Shown: in pieces, positions 10,101-19,514 of the stretch
Position numbering within the stretch: the first letter of the stretch is position 1
How the letters are laid out: every line of letters begins with the position of its first letter
From: Chrysochromulina tobinii
Lineage: Eukaryota > Haptophyta > Prymnesiales > Chrysochromulinaceae
Assembly: GCA_001275005.1 (NCBI GenBank)
Contig: JWZX01003001.1
Coordinates: 1 to 64,000, forward strand
Direction of reading: 5' to 3'
Length of the DNA: 64,000 bases
The notes under the pieces: model-generated
What the model was told of the DNA's origin: nothing
The model's database searches: none
What the model saw: the letters and a program-made list of their open reading frames with translations, nothing else
Program-made: the position numbers and the translations under genes

Positions 10101-12303
10101 GCGAGGCCTCTCTGTACGACCTTCTCTACAGTCCCGAGTCGCCCTATCCCGTGGGCACTCCGCTACCGGTACCCGAATTCGTCAAGCTGCTGCGTGAGGT
10201 GGGCGCTCGGGATGGCGCCTTGTTCCCCTCTTGAGTGCCCTCTGAGTGCCTGTGCATGCAGGTGGCGCTTGGGATGGTGTATCTTCATTACTCTGAGTGC
10301 CTGTGCATGCAGGTGGCGCTTGGGATGGTGTATCTTCATTCGATGGAGCAGCCGCTGCTCCACTTAGATCTCAAGAGCGCTAACGTGCTCCTCGACAAGA
10401 ACCGTACCGCTAAGGTGTGTCCCTGATGACCTCTGATGACCTCTGATGGCCTCTGATGACCTCTGATGAGATTCTCGACAAGAATCGTACCGCTAAGGTT
10501 TGCGGCTTCAGCACGCGGATAGGTCGCCCTGGTCGACATGCCTCGGCGAAGATTGCCGCAGATTGCCGCCGATTGCTGCTGCGAGTCTGAGCGCCACAGA
10601 TTGCCGCCGCGTGTGCCCCTGCTGCTCCCTGCTGCAGGTGTGCGACTTTGGCATGTCACACGTGCTCGAGGACGCGGCCTCCGCCGCCGCCGAGACGGGC
10701 ATGGGCAAAGGCATGGGCTCTCCGCAATGGAGCGCGCCTGAGAAGCTGCGAGGCGGCGCGTATGACGAAACGGCGGACTCGTACTCGTACGGCATCGTGA
10801 TGTTCGAGGTGCTGAGCCGCTCGCTGCCCTATGCCGGGCGCGACCAGTACGAGCTGATGATCGGTATCATCACGCGCATGCTGCCGCGCCCGGCACTCAC
10901 CGACGAGCAGGCGCAGCGTTGGCCCCGCCGGCTGCCCAACCTGATGGCTCAATGCATGCGGGAAGAGCCCTCCGAGCGGCCCGACTTCAACGAGGTGCGT
11001 GATTGCCGCGGATGACCGCTGATGGCTACTGATTGCCGCTCGCCGTGATGGATTCGCTCGAGGTCGGGGTGCTTGATTGCCGCTGATGACGCCCCCTGAG
11101 TGAATGGACCGCTGATTGCGAGTCCAATCATCTTACGTCCTTTGTCCTATGACGAGATCATTCTCCTTACACCTACCAAATTTGGAAATGAGGAGTGGAA
11201 CAATCGATTAGTCTTTCGGAGGACCTAGGCTCATGCATTCCCTGACCAACTGCCACTCTGAAGGCGCATGCATTCCCTGACCAACTGCCACGCTGATGGC
11301 CCTCTGATGGCCCTCTGATGGCCCTCTGATGGCCCTCTGATGGCCCTCTGATGGCCCTCTGATGGCCCTCTGATGGCCCTCTGATGGCCCTCTGATGGCC
11401 CTCTTGCATGCCTGCCTGCAGGTGCTCGACACCCTCAACACCCTCTTTGCACGTGACAAGCGCGGCAGCATCGTAGGCAGCGCCTTCGTCTCCGAGGCTG
11501 GCGGTGCAGGGTCAGCATCAGCATCAGAATCAGCATCAGCATCAGCATCAGCACCTGCCATATTAGGGTCGACATCAGCACCGGCCTCGGCGGAGCCTCG
11601 CAACGCCCCCCGCGATGGCCTCACTGCCACGTCGCCGGTCCTCCTGTATGCATCCACGCCCTCTGTGCGGCTGCCGCGTGCACGCTCAATGGTGGTAGGC
11701 AAGCGGCAGGTGGCGGAGCTGCGACACGAGCTCGTCAGCAGCCAGGCGCCATCGTCGCCTGGCACGCCCCCCGCTACGCCCGCCGCCACGCCCGCCGCCA
11801 CGCCCGCCACGACGCCTTTCGAGGAGGCAACCACGGAGGCAGCCACAGCGCCAGAGCCCATGGCGGCGCCGGCGCGAACGGCGTCGTCGGCTCCTCCGAC
11901 ATACAACCGCCATACAACCGACATACACCCGGGACATACAACCGACATACAACCGTCGTCGGCTCCTCCGCGGCAGCAGCTGCGCATCGAGGTGCCGCAG
12001 CACGACCGCGCCAAGGATGGCCAGGCGATCTTCGTGATCGCCTGCCAATGCGATGGGCAACGTTGGACTGTCGTTCGCAAGGAACGCTCCGTCAGCGAGC
12101 TGCATGCTGCCCTCCAGCCGCTACTCCACTTTTTGCCCGACCCTCCACTCGAGAAGCGCGGCTGGTTCGGGCGGGGCACGGCGGGGCTGGCCACACAGGC
12201 GCAGCGGCTGCAAGAGTATCTGACCGAGCTCACGCGCGATGGGCAGTGGGCATTGGACGATCGGCGCGTGCTGGCGCGGTTCCTCGACGTGCCGCCGCGG
12301 TGA
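7147..12303 (+). CDS. TKL-like protein kinase with C-terminal PX domain
   Basis: Exons 7147-10004, 10081-10198, 10313-10414, 10638-10994 and 11422-12303 join to 1438 residues. The first 880 residues are Ala/Pro/Ser-rich and mostly disordered. The kinase domain starts near 881: glycine loop GAGAYGEV, Lys913 in VAIKVL, HLDLKSAN (1009-1016; Leu replaces the Arg of HRD), DFG at 1029-1031, and an APE-like SAPE. Sequence style is tyrosine-kinase-like (Raf/MLK group). After a disordered linker, residues about 1332-1437 resemble a PX phosphoinositide-binding fold (WTVVRKERSVSELH, then QRLQEYL and FLDV), which would bring the kinase to membranes. Exon joins follow domain continuity and GT-AG ends. The intron after exon 2 has a usable alternative acceptor. 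Kinase call firm; PX call good but by eye. Confidence 0.85.
10005..10080 (+). other. Kinase intron 1; 5' end duplicates the next exon
   Basis: 76-nt GT-AG intron, phase 2. Its first 25 nt (GTGCATCCTCTTCGAG...) are identical to the first 25 nt of exon 2 at 10081-10105. Unspliced reading shifts frame right after the kinase hinge region, so removal is needed. Confidence 0.85.
10199..10312 (+). other. Kinase intron 2 with duplicated acceptor
   Basis: 114-nt intron from GTGGGCGCTCGGGATGG to TGCATGCAG. A 51-bp unit (CTCTGAGTGCC...GCAG plus the first 28 nt of exon 3) is tandemly duplicated, so a second acceptor exists at 10261. Its use would add 17 residues in frame (VALGMVYLHYSECLCMQ). The intron 5' end is itself a degraded copy of the exon 3 start. 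Confidence 0.8.
10415..10637 (+). other. Kinase intron 3 carrying a decayed exon-junction copy
   Basis: 223-nt phase-0 intron, GTGTGTCCC...CTGCTGCAG. It opens with CTGATGACCT-type repeats. Around 10472-10515 it contains a degenerate copy of the spliced junction itself: the end of exon 3 (CGACAAGAATCGTACCGC) followed directly by the start of exon 4 (GTTTGCGGCTTC). Confidence 0.8.
10995..11421 (+). other. Kinase intron 4, repeat-filled
   Basis: 427-nt phase-0 intron, GTGCGTGATTGCC...CTGCCTGCAG. It holds GATTGCCGCTGATG units, a 25-bp direct repeat (11232-11256 and 11267-11291, starting CATGCATTCCCTGACC), and about ten copies of an 11-mer CTGATGGCCCT at 11292-11404. Confidence 0.8.
11292..11404 (+). 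repeat. 11-bp tandem repeat (CTGATGGCCCT)n
   Basis: About ten near-perfect copies inside intron 4 of the kinase gene, running almost to the acceptor. Confidence 0.9.
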
Positions 12304-12729
12304 AACACATTCGGGCCGACATACATCATACTCATACAACCGCCGGTGAGGCCTTATCTCAGGCTCACACCTGTCCCGGGTGCAAGGCTCCTGATGTACA
12401 GTGTAGTGTACGGGCGCGTGCGTCCGGGGCGCGAGCCCGGCCACTGTTGTGCATCTAGAGATTCTTCGGCGCGCAGTCGCGGCCGGAAATCATGCACTAC
12501 CCTCCCAGAGCCGGTCCGGGACGCGACACGCGCGAGCTGGAGCTCTCCAGACCGCAGACCCGCGCACGCCCGACGGCGACGCCATCGGCCGCGGCGCGCG
12601 GGCGGCACACCCCCACCCGCCACTTCCCGCCACCGGCACGCGGCCGACCTCACGTGGTCGCGACCTCGCGAGTCCCGGTGCCGCCGCGGGCTAAGCCACC
12701 TACACAGGCGGCTGCGCCTACACCCTGCA

Positions 12730-12776
12730 CGCGATAATTTACACACTATGTGTGTTTGCAGGTGTAAGTTATCACG
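12730..12776. repeat. Short inverted repeat (possible hairpin)
   Basis: Left arm CGCGATAATTTACAC at 12730-12744 pairs with GTGTAAGTTATCACG at 12762-12776 apart from two mismatches, around a 17-nt loop. It is AT-richer than its surroundings. It could be a terminator-like hairpin, a transposon end or chance. Confidence 0.45.
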
Positions 12777-12862
12777 TTGTATTGCATACTACTCGTCTTT
12801 CAACATGTGGGCACCTACTTACACAGACAGCGGCGTGCGCCTATCGTGGAGCGGCGTGGCGG

Positions 12863-12921
12863 CGTGGGTTGACAAATTCATCGAGACAGAGCTCTGTCCA
12901 CTTCTCTTCGTCGTTGCGTTT
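12863..12921 (-). repeat. Dispersed 59-bp inverted repeat, copy A
   Basis: Matches 14004-14062 in inverted orientation at roughly 85%. On its minus strand it encodes KRNDEEKWTELCLDEFVNPR; the other copy encodes KCNDDGKWRQLCFDEFVNPR. This suggests a shared coding ancestor, possibly a transposon ORF. Confidence 0.65.
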
Positions 12922-13539
12922 AGGCATCGCGCGCACCTCGTCGTTGTCAGAGTCCAGGTCCGTCGTGGGCAGGTCGAAGTCGTCTGCACGCGAGCAGGCG
13001 GTTGCAAGAAACAAGGCGATGAGAAAAAAGCGCAGGCAAAATTGTGTCACGTTCGGTGGAAAGCACGCACCATGGCCGAGAGACTCTGCCCGCCACTCGT
13101 CATCGATGAGATCCAGCAAGGCCGGTGGCTGATGAACGTGGGCGATGAAGCGGCCGTCCTGCATCGGTGGCGCGGGATGTGTTTCGACCTGTGTTAGTGC
13201 ACGACACGCGAACGGAGAGTGTGAATGAGAACAGGCGTGAACACCACTACTTTACTTGACTTGGCCTCAGGGGTTCGGTTTCTCGTGTGTCGATCCTGGG
13301 ATGGGAAGATGGCTGTGTACGCCGAACGATGGTACGATGCGTTCCACGTGTGGCCCCACGCGCTTGCCACACGTGGCAAGAAAACTAGAACAAACGTGTC
13401 CAGAGGCCTATCACCCGTTCGACTGCATCAACCTGGCGGTTTAAGTAATTGAAGTTGAGTCAAGAATGGGGATACAATTGTAAGAGCAGTCGACATTCCA
13501 AGTTAGGAAACCGGACGGAACGAACAGACGCTTATAGAA

Positions 13540-14370
13540 ATGACGCCAAGTGACTTGGAACCCTCAAGGACGCCGCAAGTGGGGTCCATCAAGGACTCTC
13601 CGGCTCAACCGGAGTCTACGCCGCCGCACGCGCAGGCGGTGGCGGCGGCGGAACCAGCAGACGACACTCCCCAACCGGAGTCTGCGCCGCCGCACGCGCA
13701 GGCGGTGGCGGCGGCGGCGCCAGCAGACGACACTCCCCTAGAGAGTACCACCGCGACTGTCGCCACTCCGGCAGCGCGCCGTCCCGGCATGTTCAGGCCA
13801 ACCTCGCAGCTGCGGTCATATTTGGCCACACTATCCGAAATAGCGTCGTCTCATGAAGCCGCAAAGCAGCGGACCATGCCGGGAGGACAGCTCGTAGCAA
13901 TGATGCAGGCGCACACGGTCGCAGGAGTGCCGACTATGGAACAGGGCAGAGGCTCGTATGACTCCGTACTAGATGGGCCAGTCTCGCACGACTCCATGGT
14001 GATAAATGCAACGACGATGGGAAGTGGAGGCAGCTCTGTTTCGACGAATTTGTCAACCCACGAGCCGGAGATGGCGGCACAGGAGCCGCCGCAAAGGCGA
14101 TCGACGCTCCAGCAAGGTACGCGAGGTGTACCGGGGCGAAATCGCGATACCCGCGAGTCGTCCTCGCCAATAGATCCCAACGGGCTGCTGGAAGGCGAGG
14201 ACGCGGCCGAACAGCCTGTGCCGCCATCGCCGCTATTTCATTCTCCGACTCGTGTTCGCGCTGTGGTGACCGTGCGGCACCACCGATTACAAGGGGACAT
14301 TCTCCGTGAGACGGAGCACACAGAGCATGGTACAGAGCATGCCCCCTTGCCAGTTCGGCCTCACCAATGA
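13540..14370 (+). CDS. Hypothetical low-complexity protein
   Basis: ATG-initiated frame of 276 residues. It contains two tandem copies of a 22-residue unit (QPES.PPHAQAVAAA.PADDT), then Pro/Ser/Thr/Glu-rich sequence without hydrophobic segments or a known domain. The long uninterrupted frame in a relic-rich area is the only support. Against it, the segment 14004-14062 shows conserved coding potential in a different frame (see the dispersed repeat), so the frame may be accidental. Confidence 0.35.
   Translation: MTPSDLEPSRTPQVGSIKDSPAQPESTPPHAQAVAAAEPADDTPQPESAPPHAQAVAAAAPADDTPLESTTATVATPAARRPGMFRPTSQLRSYLATLSEIASSHEAAKQRTMPGGQLVAMMQAHTVAGVPTMEQGRGSYDSVLDGPVSHDSMVINATTMGSGGSSVSTNLSTHEPEMAAQEPPQRRSTLQQGTRGVPGRNRDTRESSSPIDPNGLLEGEDAAEQPVPPSPLFHSPTRVRAVVTVRHHRLQGDILRETEHTEHGTEHAPLPVRPHQ
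14004..14062 (+). repeat. Dispersed 59-bp inverted repeat, copy B
   Basis: Partner of 12863-12921. Here the conserved peptide frame starts at 14004 and stays open to a TGA near 14309, out of frame with the 276-residue ORF that overlaps it. Confidence 0.65.
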
Positions 14371-15126
14371 ACATGACGGTCCTCGGCTTTTTCGACCTCT
14401 GCACCGGTGGAAGTGAAAGCTCTTAAGCTCGCGGGCGGCGAGGATTCTTAACGTCGGGCCGCACGCCCCCCGTAAAAAGGCCCGTCACGCTCGACCACGC
14501 CAGACGCGCGAACGACGTCGCGTGGAGCGTGGTCGCGGTACATTACATGTACAACTATGTCAAGTGAATAGTAATAAACTTAAAACTAGAGGCGCCGGCC
14601 GCCTCTTGGTGGATCTATAACTTTAACTACGCGACCGGGGCTCGGCCCCGCCGGAAAATTCGGGGTTCTTGAGGTTCCCCTTTCCCCGCGCGCCGCGCCT
14701 CGCGGCGCCTCGGACGGCGCACGCCCACGCGCCGCTATGTAAGTATGTATGGTTGTATGAAAAGTGGGATGTGGGTTTCGTTTTCAGCATTCGCGATTCG
14801 GGTTCCGGTCGCGGGACCGCCTGCGCCGCGCTGCCCGGACAGCCGGACCCGGGCACGGGGCAAGGCGCGAGGCGGTGCCCGGTGGCGCGCTGCGCCGCTG
14901 CGGGGTCCGGCGCCGCGGGGTGTACCGGGTTCGCGTATGTGGATTGTGGTTGACGAACAGTTGCGAGAAATAGGCACACTTCCCTATTAATATGCCTGCA
15001 CACTACCAGGGTGCAGGGGGACACCCTGTCTCGCTACTTGTAGCTCTAGACCCTCTCGGCTCTATCCAAAACCGCGTGCGGCGGATCAAGACCTTGCGGC
15101 ACGTACATGGACATTGGTCTTCTTAT
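14371..15126. other. Intergenic, no gene seen
   Basis: AT-richer DNA (14.5-14.62 kb, TACATTACATGTACAA) followed by a GC-rich island (14.64-14.95 kb). Frames here lack domains or plausible composition. Confidence 0.5.
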
Positions 15127-16488
15127 TTATCGTTCGACGTGTATGTGCTCGTGCAGCGCAGCCTCGGACGCGCCGACCGAAATCTTCTTGCGGTCCGTGA
15201 GGATGGCAGCCTGAATCGCCGTCCCGTGAGCGACTGCCTCTTCGGGCGACACGTCGCAGTTGAGATCGCGTCCAAAGGTTTCTCTCAGGAGCGCCCGTAG
15301 GCGAGCCATTCGGGAGGTACCACCGACCAGCACGAGCTCGTCGACGTCCTCGACGCCCATCTCGACGCGCGCGAGCACGTCGCGCACCGGCTGGAGCGCA
15401 CGCTGCAGCAACGGCTGCACGAGCGCCTCGAACTGCGCCCTGTCGACCGAGAGAGGTCCGGCCGCTTTGAAGGCTTGAGGCAGATCGATCTGGACGATGC
15501 CGGTATCGCCCTCCTCGAAGACCCCAGAGCAGTCCGCCTCGTCGTTGAGCTCGAGCTTCACGCGCTCCGCCTCCTCCCTCAGCGCTCGCAGTGCCTCGGC
15601 GTCATTCGTCACATTCAGGGAGCCAGCTGGCATGGCTTTCTCTATACGGTGGATCAGATGCTCGAAGATGATCATATTAAAGTCCTGGCCGCCCAGCCGG
15701 TTGTCGCCCGCGGCGGCGATGACTTCGAAGATGCCATTGTTCAGGTTGAGCAGCGACACGTCCAGCGTGCCGCCGCCGATGTCGTACACCATCACCGTGT
15801 TAACCATCGAGTTCGTGTGCAACCCATAGGCCATCGCCGCCGCGGTGGGCTCATGGATGGTGCGGAGAACGTTGAAGCCGGCGTTGATAGCCGCCTGCTT
15901 GGTCGCATTGATCTGCTTCGCGTTGAAGCCCACCGGCACCGCCAGCACCGCGTTGGCCACCGTACGGCCCACGTATGCCTCTGCGGCCATCCTGAGCTCG
16001 TGAACGATGAGCGTGCCAACGTCCTCGGGCGCAAGGCGCAGCCGCTGGCCGCCCGCCTGGAGCTCCAGGTGCGGCTCGAGCTGCGATCGCAAAATGCTCA
16101 GCCCCGGTACGAGCGCAAACGGTAGCCCGCGCCCCTCGCGCTCGACCACCTCGCGCGCGTACCGCTTGCCGATGAAGCGCTTGGCGTCATACACAAGCGT
16201 GCCCGGAGCGACGGCCGCGGTTGCGCGCGCGCCCTCTCCAACGACTAGGGGCGCCGAGCCGTCTGCCGGCTGGAAGATGACCGACGGCGTGATCGAGCTC
16301 TTTGCGCGATTGTTGATCACTGTGACGTCGCCATCCTCAAACACTGCGATGCATGAAAAGGTGGTGCCGAGGTCGATGCCCACGCACGTGACCGGCGGGC
16401 TCGGTATCATCTGCTGGATCGCCGCTGCGAAGAGCACGGCCAGCACGCCGAGGAAGATGAAGGCCTCGGAGGATGAGTCCATTGGCAT
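15127..16488 (-). CDS. Hsp70-family protein, ATPase domain only (HSPA13/Stch-like)
   Basis: A 453-residue protein starting at ATG 16488 (a second ATG is two codons later). Residues about 6-26 form a hydrophobic signal or anchor (FIFLGVLAVLFAAAI). Then comes a complete Hsp70 actin-like ATPase: GIDLGTTFSC (phosphate 1), VYDIGGGTLDVSLL (phosphate 2), ELVLVGGTSRM (adenosine). The protein stops just after the ATPase domain and lacks the substrate-binding and lid domains. A hydrophobic leader with an ATPase core alone is the layout of HSPA13/Stch, an ER-associated Hsp70, so ER or other membrane association is likely. A C-terminal exon adding a substrate domain was looked for downstream and not seen. 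Confidence 0.9.
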   Translation of the reverse strand: MPMDSSSEAFIFLGVLAVLFAAAIQQMIPSPPVTCVGIDLGTTFSCIAVFEDGDVTVINNRAKSSITPSVIFQPADGSAPLVVGEGARATAAVAPGTLVYDAKRFIGKRYAREVVEREGRGLPFALVPGLSILRSQLEPHLELQAGGQRLRLAPEDVGTLIVHELRMAAEAYVGRTVANAVLAVPVGFNAKQINATKQAAINAGFNVLRTIHEPTAAAMAYGLHTNSMVNTVMVYDIGGGTLDVSLLNLNNGIFEVIAAAGDNRLGGQDFNMIIFEHLIHRIEKAMPAGSLNVTNDAEALRALREEAERVKLELNDEADCSGVFEEGDTGIVQIDLPQAFKAAGPLSVDRAQFEALVQPLLQRALQPVRDVLARVEMGVEDVDELVLVGGTSRMARLRALLRETFGRDLNCDVSPEEAVAHGTAIQAAILTDRKKISVGASEAALHEHIHVER

Positions 16489-17271
16489 GACTCCTGGGCT
16501 GGAGCGCCGAGGCCGTGCGGCTGGCCGACGAAGAAAGATGGCTCCGCCACGCACACACCCCGAGGCGCGTGAACGAGAGATCTGGCGAGGTTCGACCTCA
16601 AGCACGAAGAGAGATACTTGGAGAGAGTGCTCCTGAAGAACTGAGGCCGCGGGGCCGAACGCGCGCGGCTAGCGCGCGGCGAGGGCCAAGGAGGATAATA
16701 ACCTCCGGGGCCGAGGGAGAGGAAATACGGAATGGCGACAATCTCTGCGATCAGGACACGGGTTTGCAAGCATTTTAACGATTAACCCCAACACAATAGT
16801 CGTACATGTACACAGACTGCTCTCATTGCAGCATCCCGCAATCGACATAGCAGTCTGACAGACCCGCGCCCCGGACGCCGGAGCCGGTACCCCGAGCATC
16901 TTTCACTGATGGCTTCATTGTACTCATTGATCGCGGAGCCAGGTGCCACCCATGGAGCGATGGGGGGCGCATTTAGCAGGCATCCTCTCGCTGCTCTCGT
17001 TGCTGATGCTGCGTTGATGCTGCCTCCAATACGGTACCATGCTGCGGTACTGCTGCTTCCAAAGGCACTCAGAAAGGCACTCACCCGGTGGTGGTGCACA
17101 GACGGCCTCTCGAGCACAACAGCGGCAGGTGCCATCGGCCCGACCTTCACATATATGTATATAGGCTCTCAACTTCACACTGCGCATGGATCCACCCGAG
17201 GCCACGCCCGGTAGCCCGATCCATGCGCGCATTGGCACTGGAACCGCGCCCTAGGCGACGCGTCAGGGCAC
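16489..17271. other. Intergenic, no gene seen
   Basis: Contains the upstream flank of the Hsp70-type gene and the downstream flank of the aminomutase-like gene. No frame with a domain was found. Confidence 0.5.
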
Positions 17272-18949
17272 TTAACGGCTGGCCGCATGGGCCGCACACG
17301 CTTCGGTCATCGAGCGCATGGCCACGTCCTCGAGCCACTGGAGGTCCATGGTCTGGTGAGCCTCGCAGATGAACCATGGCTCGCGAGAGTCCGGCTCGAG
17401 CATCACGCCGTACTTGATCAGGTTCCATGCGAATTTGCCGTAGAGCTCGTACTCCTCCTTCCGCCAATCACGGTAGTTCTGCGGGACATCCTTTGCGAAA
17501 TGAATGCCAAACATGGCAGGTGGGCCGGAGAATGTGTGCTGAACATTGTGCGCGTCGAAGACACGGCCGAGCACGGCCATGATGTCAGTGCCAACACGGT
17601 CGCAGGTGGCGAGGGCATCCGTACTCTCAAGAATGTCGAGCGTCGCGTGGGCCGCGGAGATGGCGATCATATTCGCGGTGAACGTGCCTCCGTGCACGAC
17701 CCCTCCCTTGAACGAGCCGATCACATCCATCACATCCTTCCGTCCGCCAAAGCACGCAACGGGATACCCATTGCCCATCGCTTTCGCATAGGTCGTCAGA
17801 TCGGCATAGATGCCGTACAGCTCCTGTGCACCTCCTTTGGCGACGCGAAAGCCGCACTTGACCTCATCGAAGATGAGCATGGTGCCATGCTTCGTGCACA
17901 AGTCCCGGAGGTGTTGCAACCACTCCTTAGTAGCAGCAATCGAGCCCGCGTTGCCAATAATCGGTTCAATCATCACGGCGGCAGTCAGATGGCCATACTG
18001 ATGAAAGTACTCATCGAGCATCTGAAAGTTGTTGAGCGAGAGGAGGGTCAGTCCCGTGGGGTTGCAGCACACCGCCGTATTCGGGCGCTGGCCCGCCCCA
18101 AACGGGATCACCTCCGGGGTCGTATCCGAGCGCATGTTCCACCCCTCAAGGTTGGCCTTCCACATGACCTCGTCCTGCAGGCCGTGGAAACCGCCCTCGA
18201 CGATGGCCACCTTGGTCCGGCCCGTGAAGCCGCGGGCGGTGCGGACGGCGCCCATCACTGCTTCGGTGCCCGAGTTGGCGAAGCGCATCTTCTCGATCTG
18301 CGGGCACAAGCGCTTGACCTGCTTGATGACCTCGGCGTCCAACGCCGTCGAGAAGCCGGAGATTACACCTCGGTTTGTGATCTGTGAGCAAGCATCGAGC
18401 GATGGTCAACCTCATCATGATCTAGCAAGCACCGAGCGATGGTCAACCTCATGATGTGCGCACCTCGTCGCACACGGCACGGTCGACGCGCTCGTCGCAG
18501 TAGCCCAGAATGATCGGGCCGTATCCCAGACGGAAGTCTGTGAACTCCTTGCCGTCAACGTCCGTCAGGACGCAGCCCTTGCTTTTGCTGACAAAGACCG
18601 TTGCCTCATCACCCCAATACCTGTAATTCTCTGCGACACCCTGCGGCATGTGATTGTGGGCTTCGGCCATCAACTTGGACTGCTTCGTGCCGCCAGTGCT
18701 GCCGACGACGATCGGCGTGACCCCAATCTTTTTTACCTCCCTCGGCATGGGCTTGATATTGCCATGCGCAGACTCGACGGTCAACGTGACGGCCTGCTTC
18801 GTGGCGACGGAGAAGGAGCGCACCATCTTCGGTATGTTCCAGTTGCGATGGTAAAACTGCGCACCGAGCATCATGTCCGATTGTGCGCAGGGGTCTTCCT
18901 GAAGCGTGAGGGAAAGATGCGAGGTCGCCGCGAGACTTGATGAAAACAT
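17272..18949 (-). CDS. Glutamate-1-semialdehyde aminomutase-like class III PLP enzyme
   Basis: Exons 18949-18464 and 18381-17272 (minus strand) encode 531 residues. The fold-type I aminotransferase class III pattern is clear: FRLGYGPIILGY, FANSGTEAVMGAVR (phosphate binding), LIFDEVKCGFR, and TYAKAMGNGYPVACFGGR, whose Lys near residue 360 should bind pyridoxal phosphate. The closest style is glutamate-1-semialdehyde 2,1-aminomutase, which makes 5-aminolevulinate for heme and chlorophyll. However, the N-terminus (about 90 residues) and several segments differ from canonical HemL, so another class III enzyme is possible. The N-terminus is not an obvious plastid presequence. A single 82-nt intron restores the frame between DE and ITNRGV. 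Confidence 0.8.
18382..18463 (-). other. Aminomutase-gene intron made of a tandem duplication
   Basis: 82-nt GTGCGC...CACAG phase-0 intron. Most of it is two copies of a unit of about 36 bp (AGCAAGCA.CGAGCGATGG on the plus strand, near 18387-18421 and 18424-18458). Confidence 0.85.
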
Positions 18950-19258
18950 TTGAAAATGTTTAGAGTGCTACCGCCGGCTTCCCCACCCCCGTTTGTCGTT
19001 TCTCGTTTCTGTGGTGAGGAGCTCTTACCGGGTACTTTAGACACAATGCGGGGAAGTTGAATTATTATCGAACAAGAAAAAAGAGTTCCCTTGTCTTCAC
19101 GGTGTGCCGTTTGAATGTCAATGGGCTCCTTGCGTGAGTCAGCGCACGCCCAGATCTCGATAAAATAGACTCGTGGTCGAGCCGCAGCTCATAGAAGATG
19201 TATTCGTATGTTGCACACGCTTCCTAAGAATGTATTTTCATTGCGTCTCGTCCCGACA

Positions 19259-19494
19259 TTGGCCATCACCACTCAAGCGCAAAGATGCTGGTCCTGATCG
19301 CGCAATGCTTGTCGCCGACAAGCTCGCCAATGGCGAGGAGCCGATAGAATCCCGGCTGCGTGCGCCCCATAATCGCTATCGCGATGGCGTACCCCCGCCT
19401 GGCATCTTTTGGCTCTTCGCCATTGGCGAGCTTGTCGGCGACAAGCATTGCGCGATCAGGACCAGCATTTTTGCGCTTCAGTGGTGATGGCCAA
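19259..19494. repeat. Foldback element with 84-bp arms
   Basis: Left arm 19259-19342 and right arm 19411-19494 are reverse complements with about three mismatches. They start TTGGCCATCACCACT and surround a 68-bp loop. No target-site duplication was obvious. It could be a MITE-like element, or transcribed as a long hairpin for small RNAs. Confidence 0.9.
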
Positions 19495-19514
19495 AGTGGG
19501 TGACGTACAGTTTC

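Larger units (their letters stand above)
12304..13539. other. Intergenic with relics; no convincing gene
   Basis: The left part continues CATACAACCG-type repeats from the end of the kinase gene. A GC-rich island covers about 12.4-12.7 kb. At 12730-12776 two arms of about 15 bp (CGCGATAATTTACAC and its near reverse complement) can form a hairpin. A short minus-strand frame (13164-12841) has a hydrophobic stretch and ends with a peptide also encoded at 14004-14062. No domain was recognised. Confidence 0.5.

Noticed and set aside
10262-10312. Separate small exon between kinase exons 2 and 3
   Set aside because: It is the duplicated copy of the exon 3 start plus acceptor; I kept it as alternative splicing rather than a constitutive exon.
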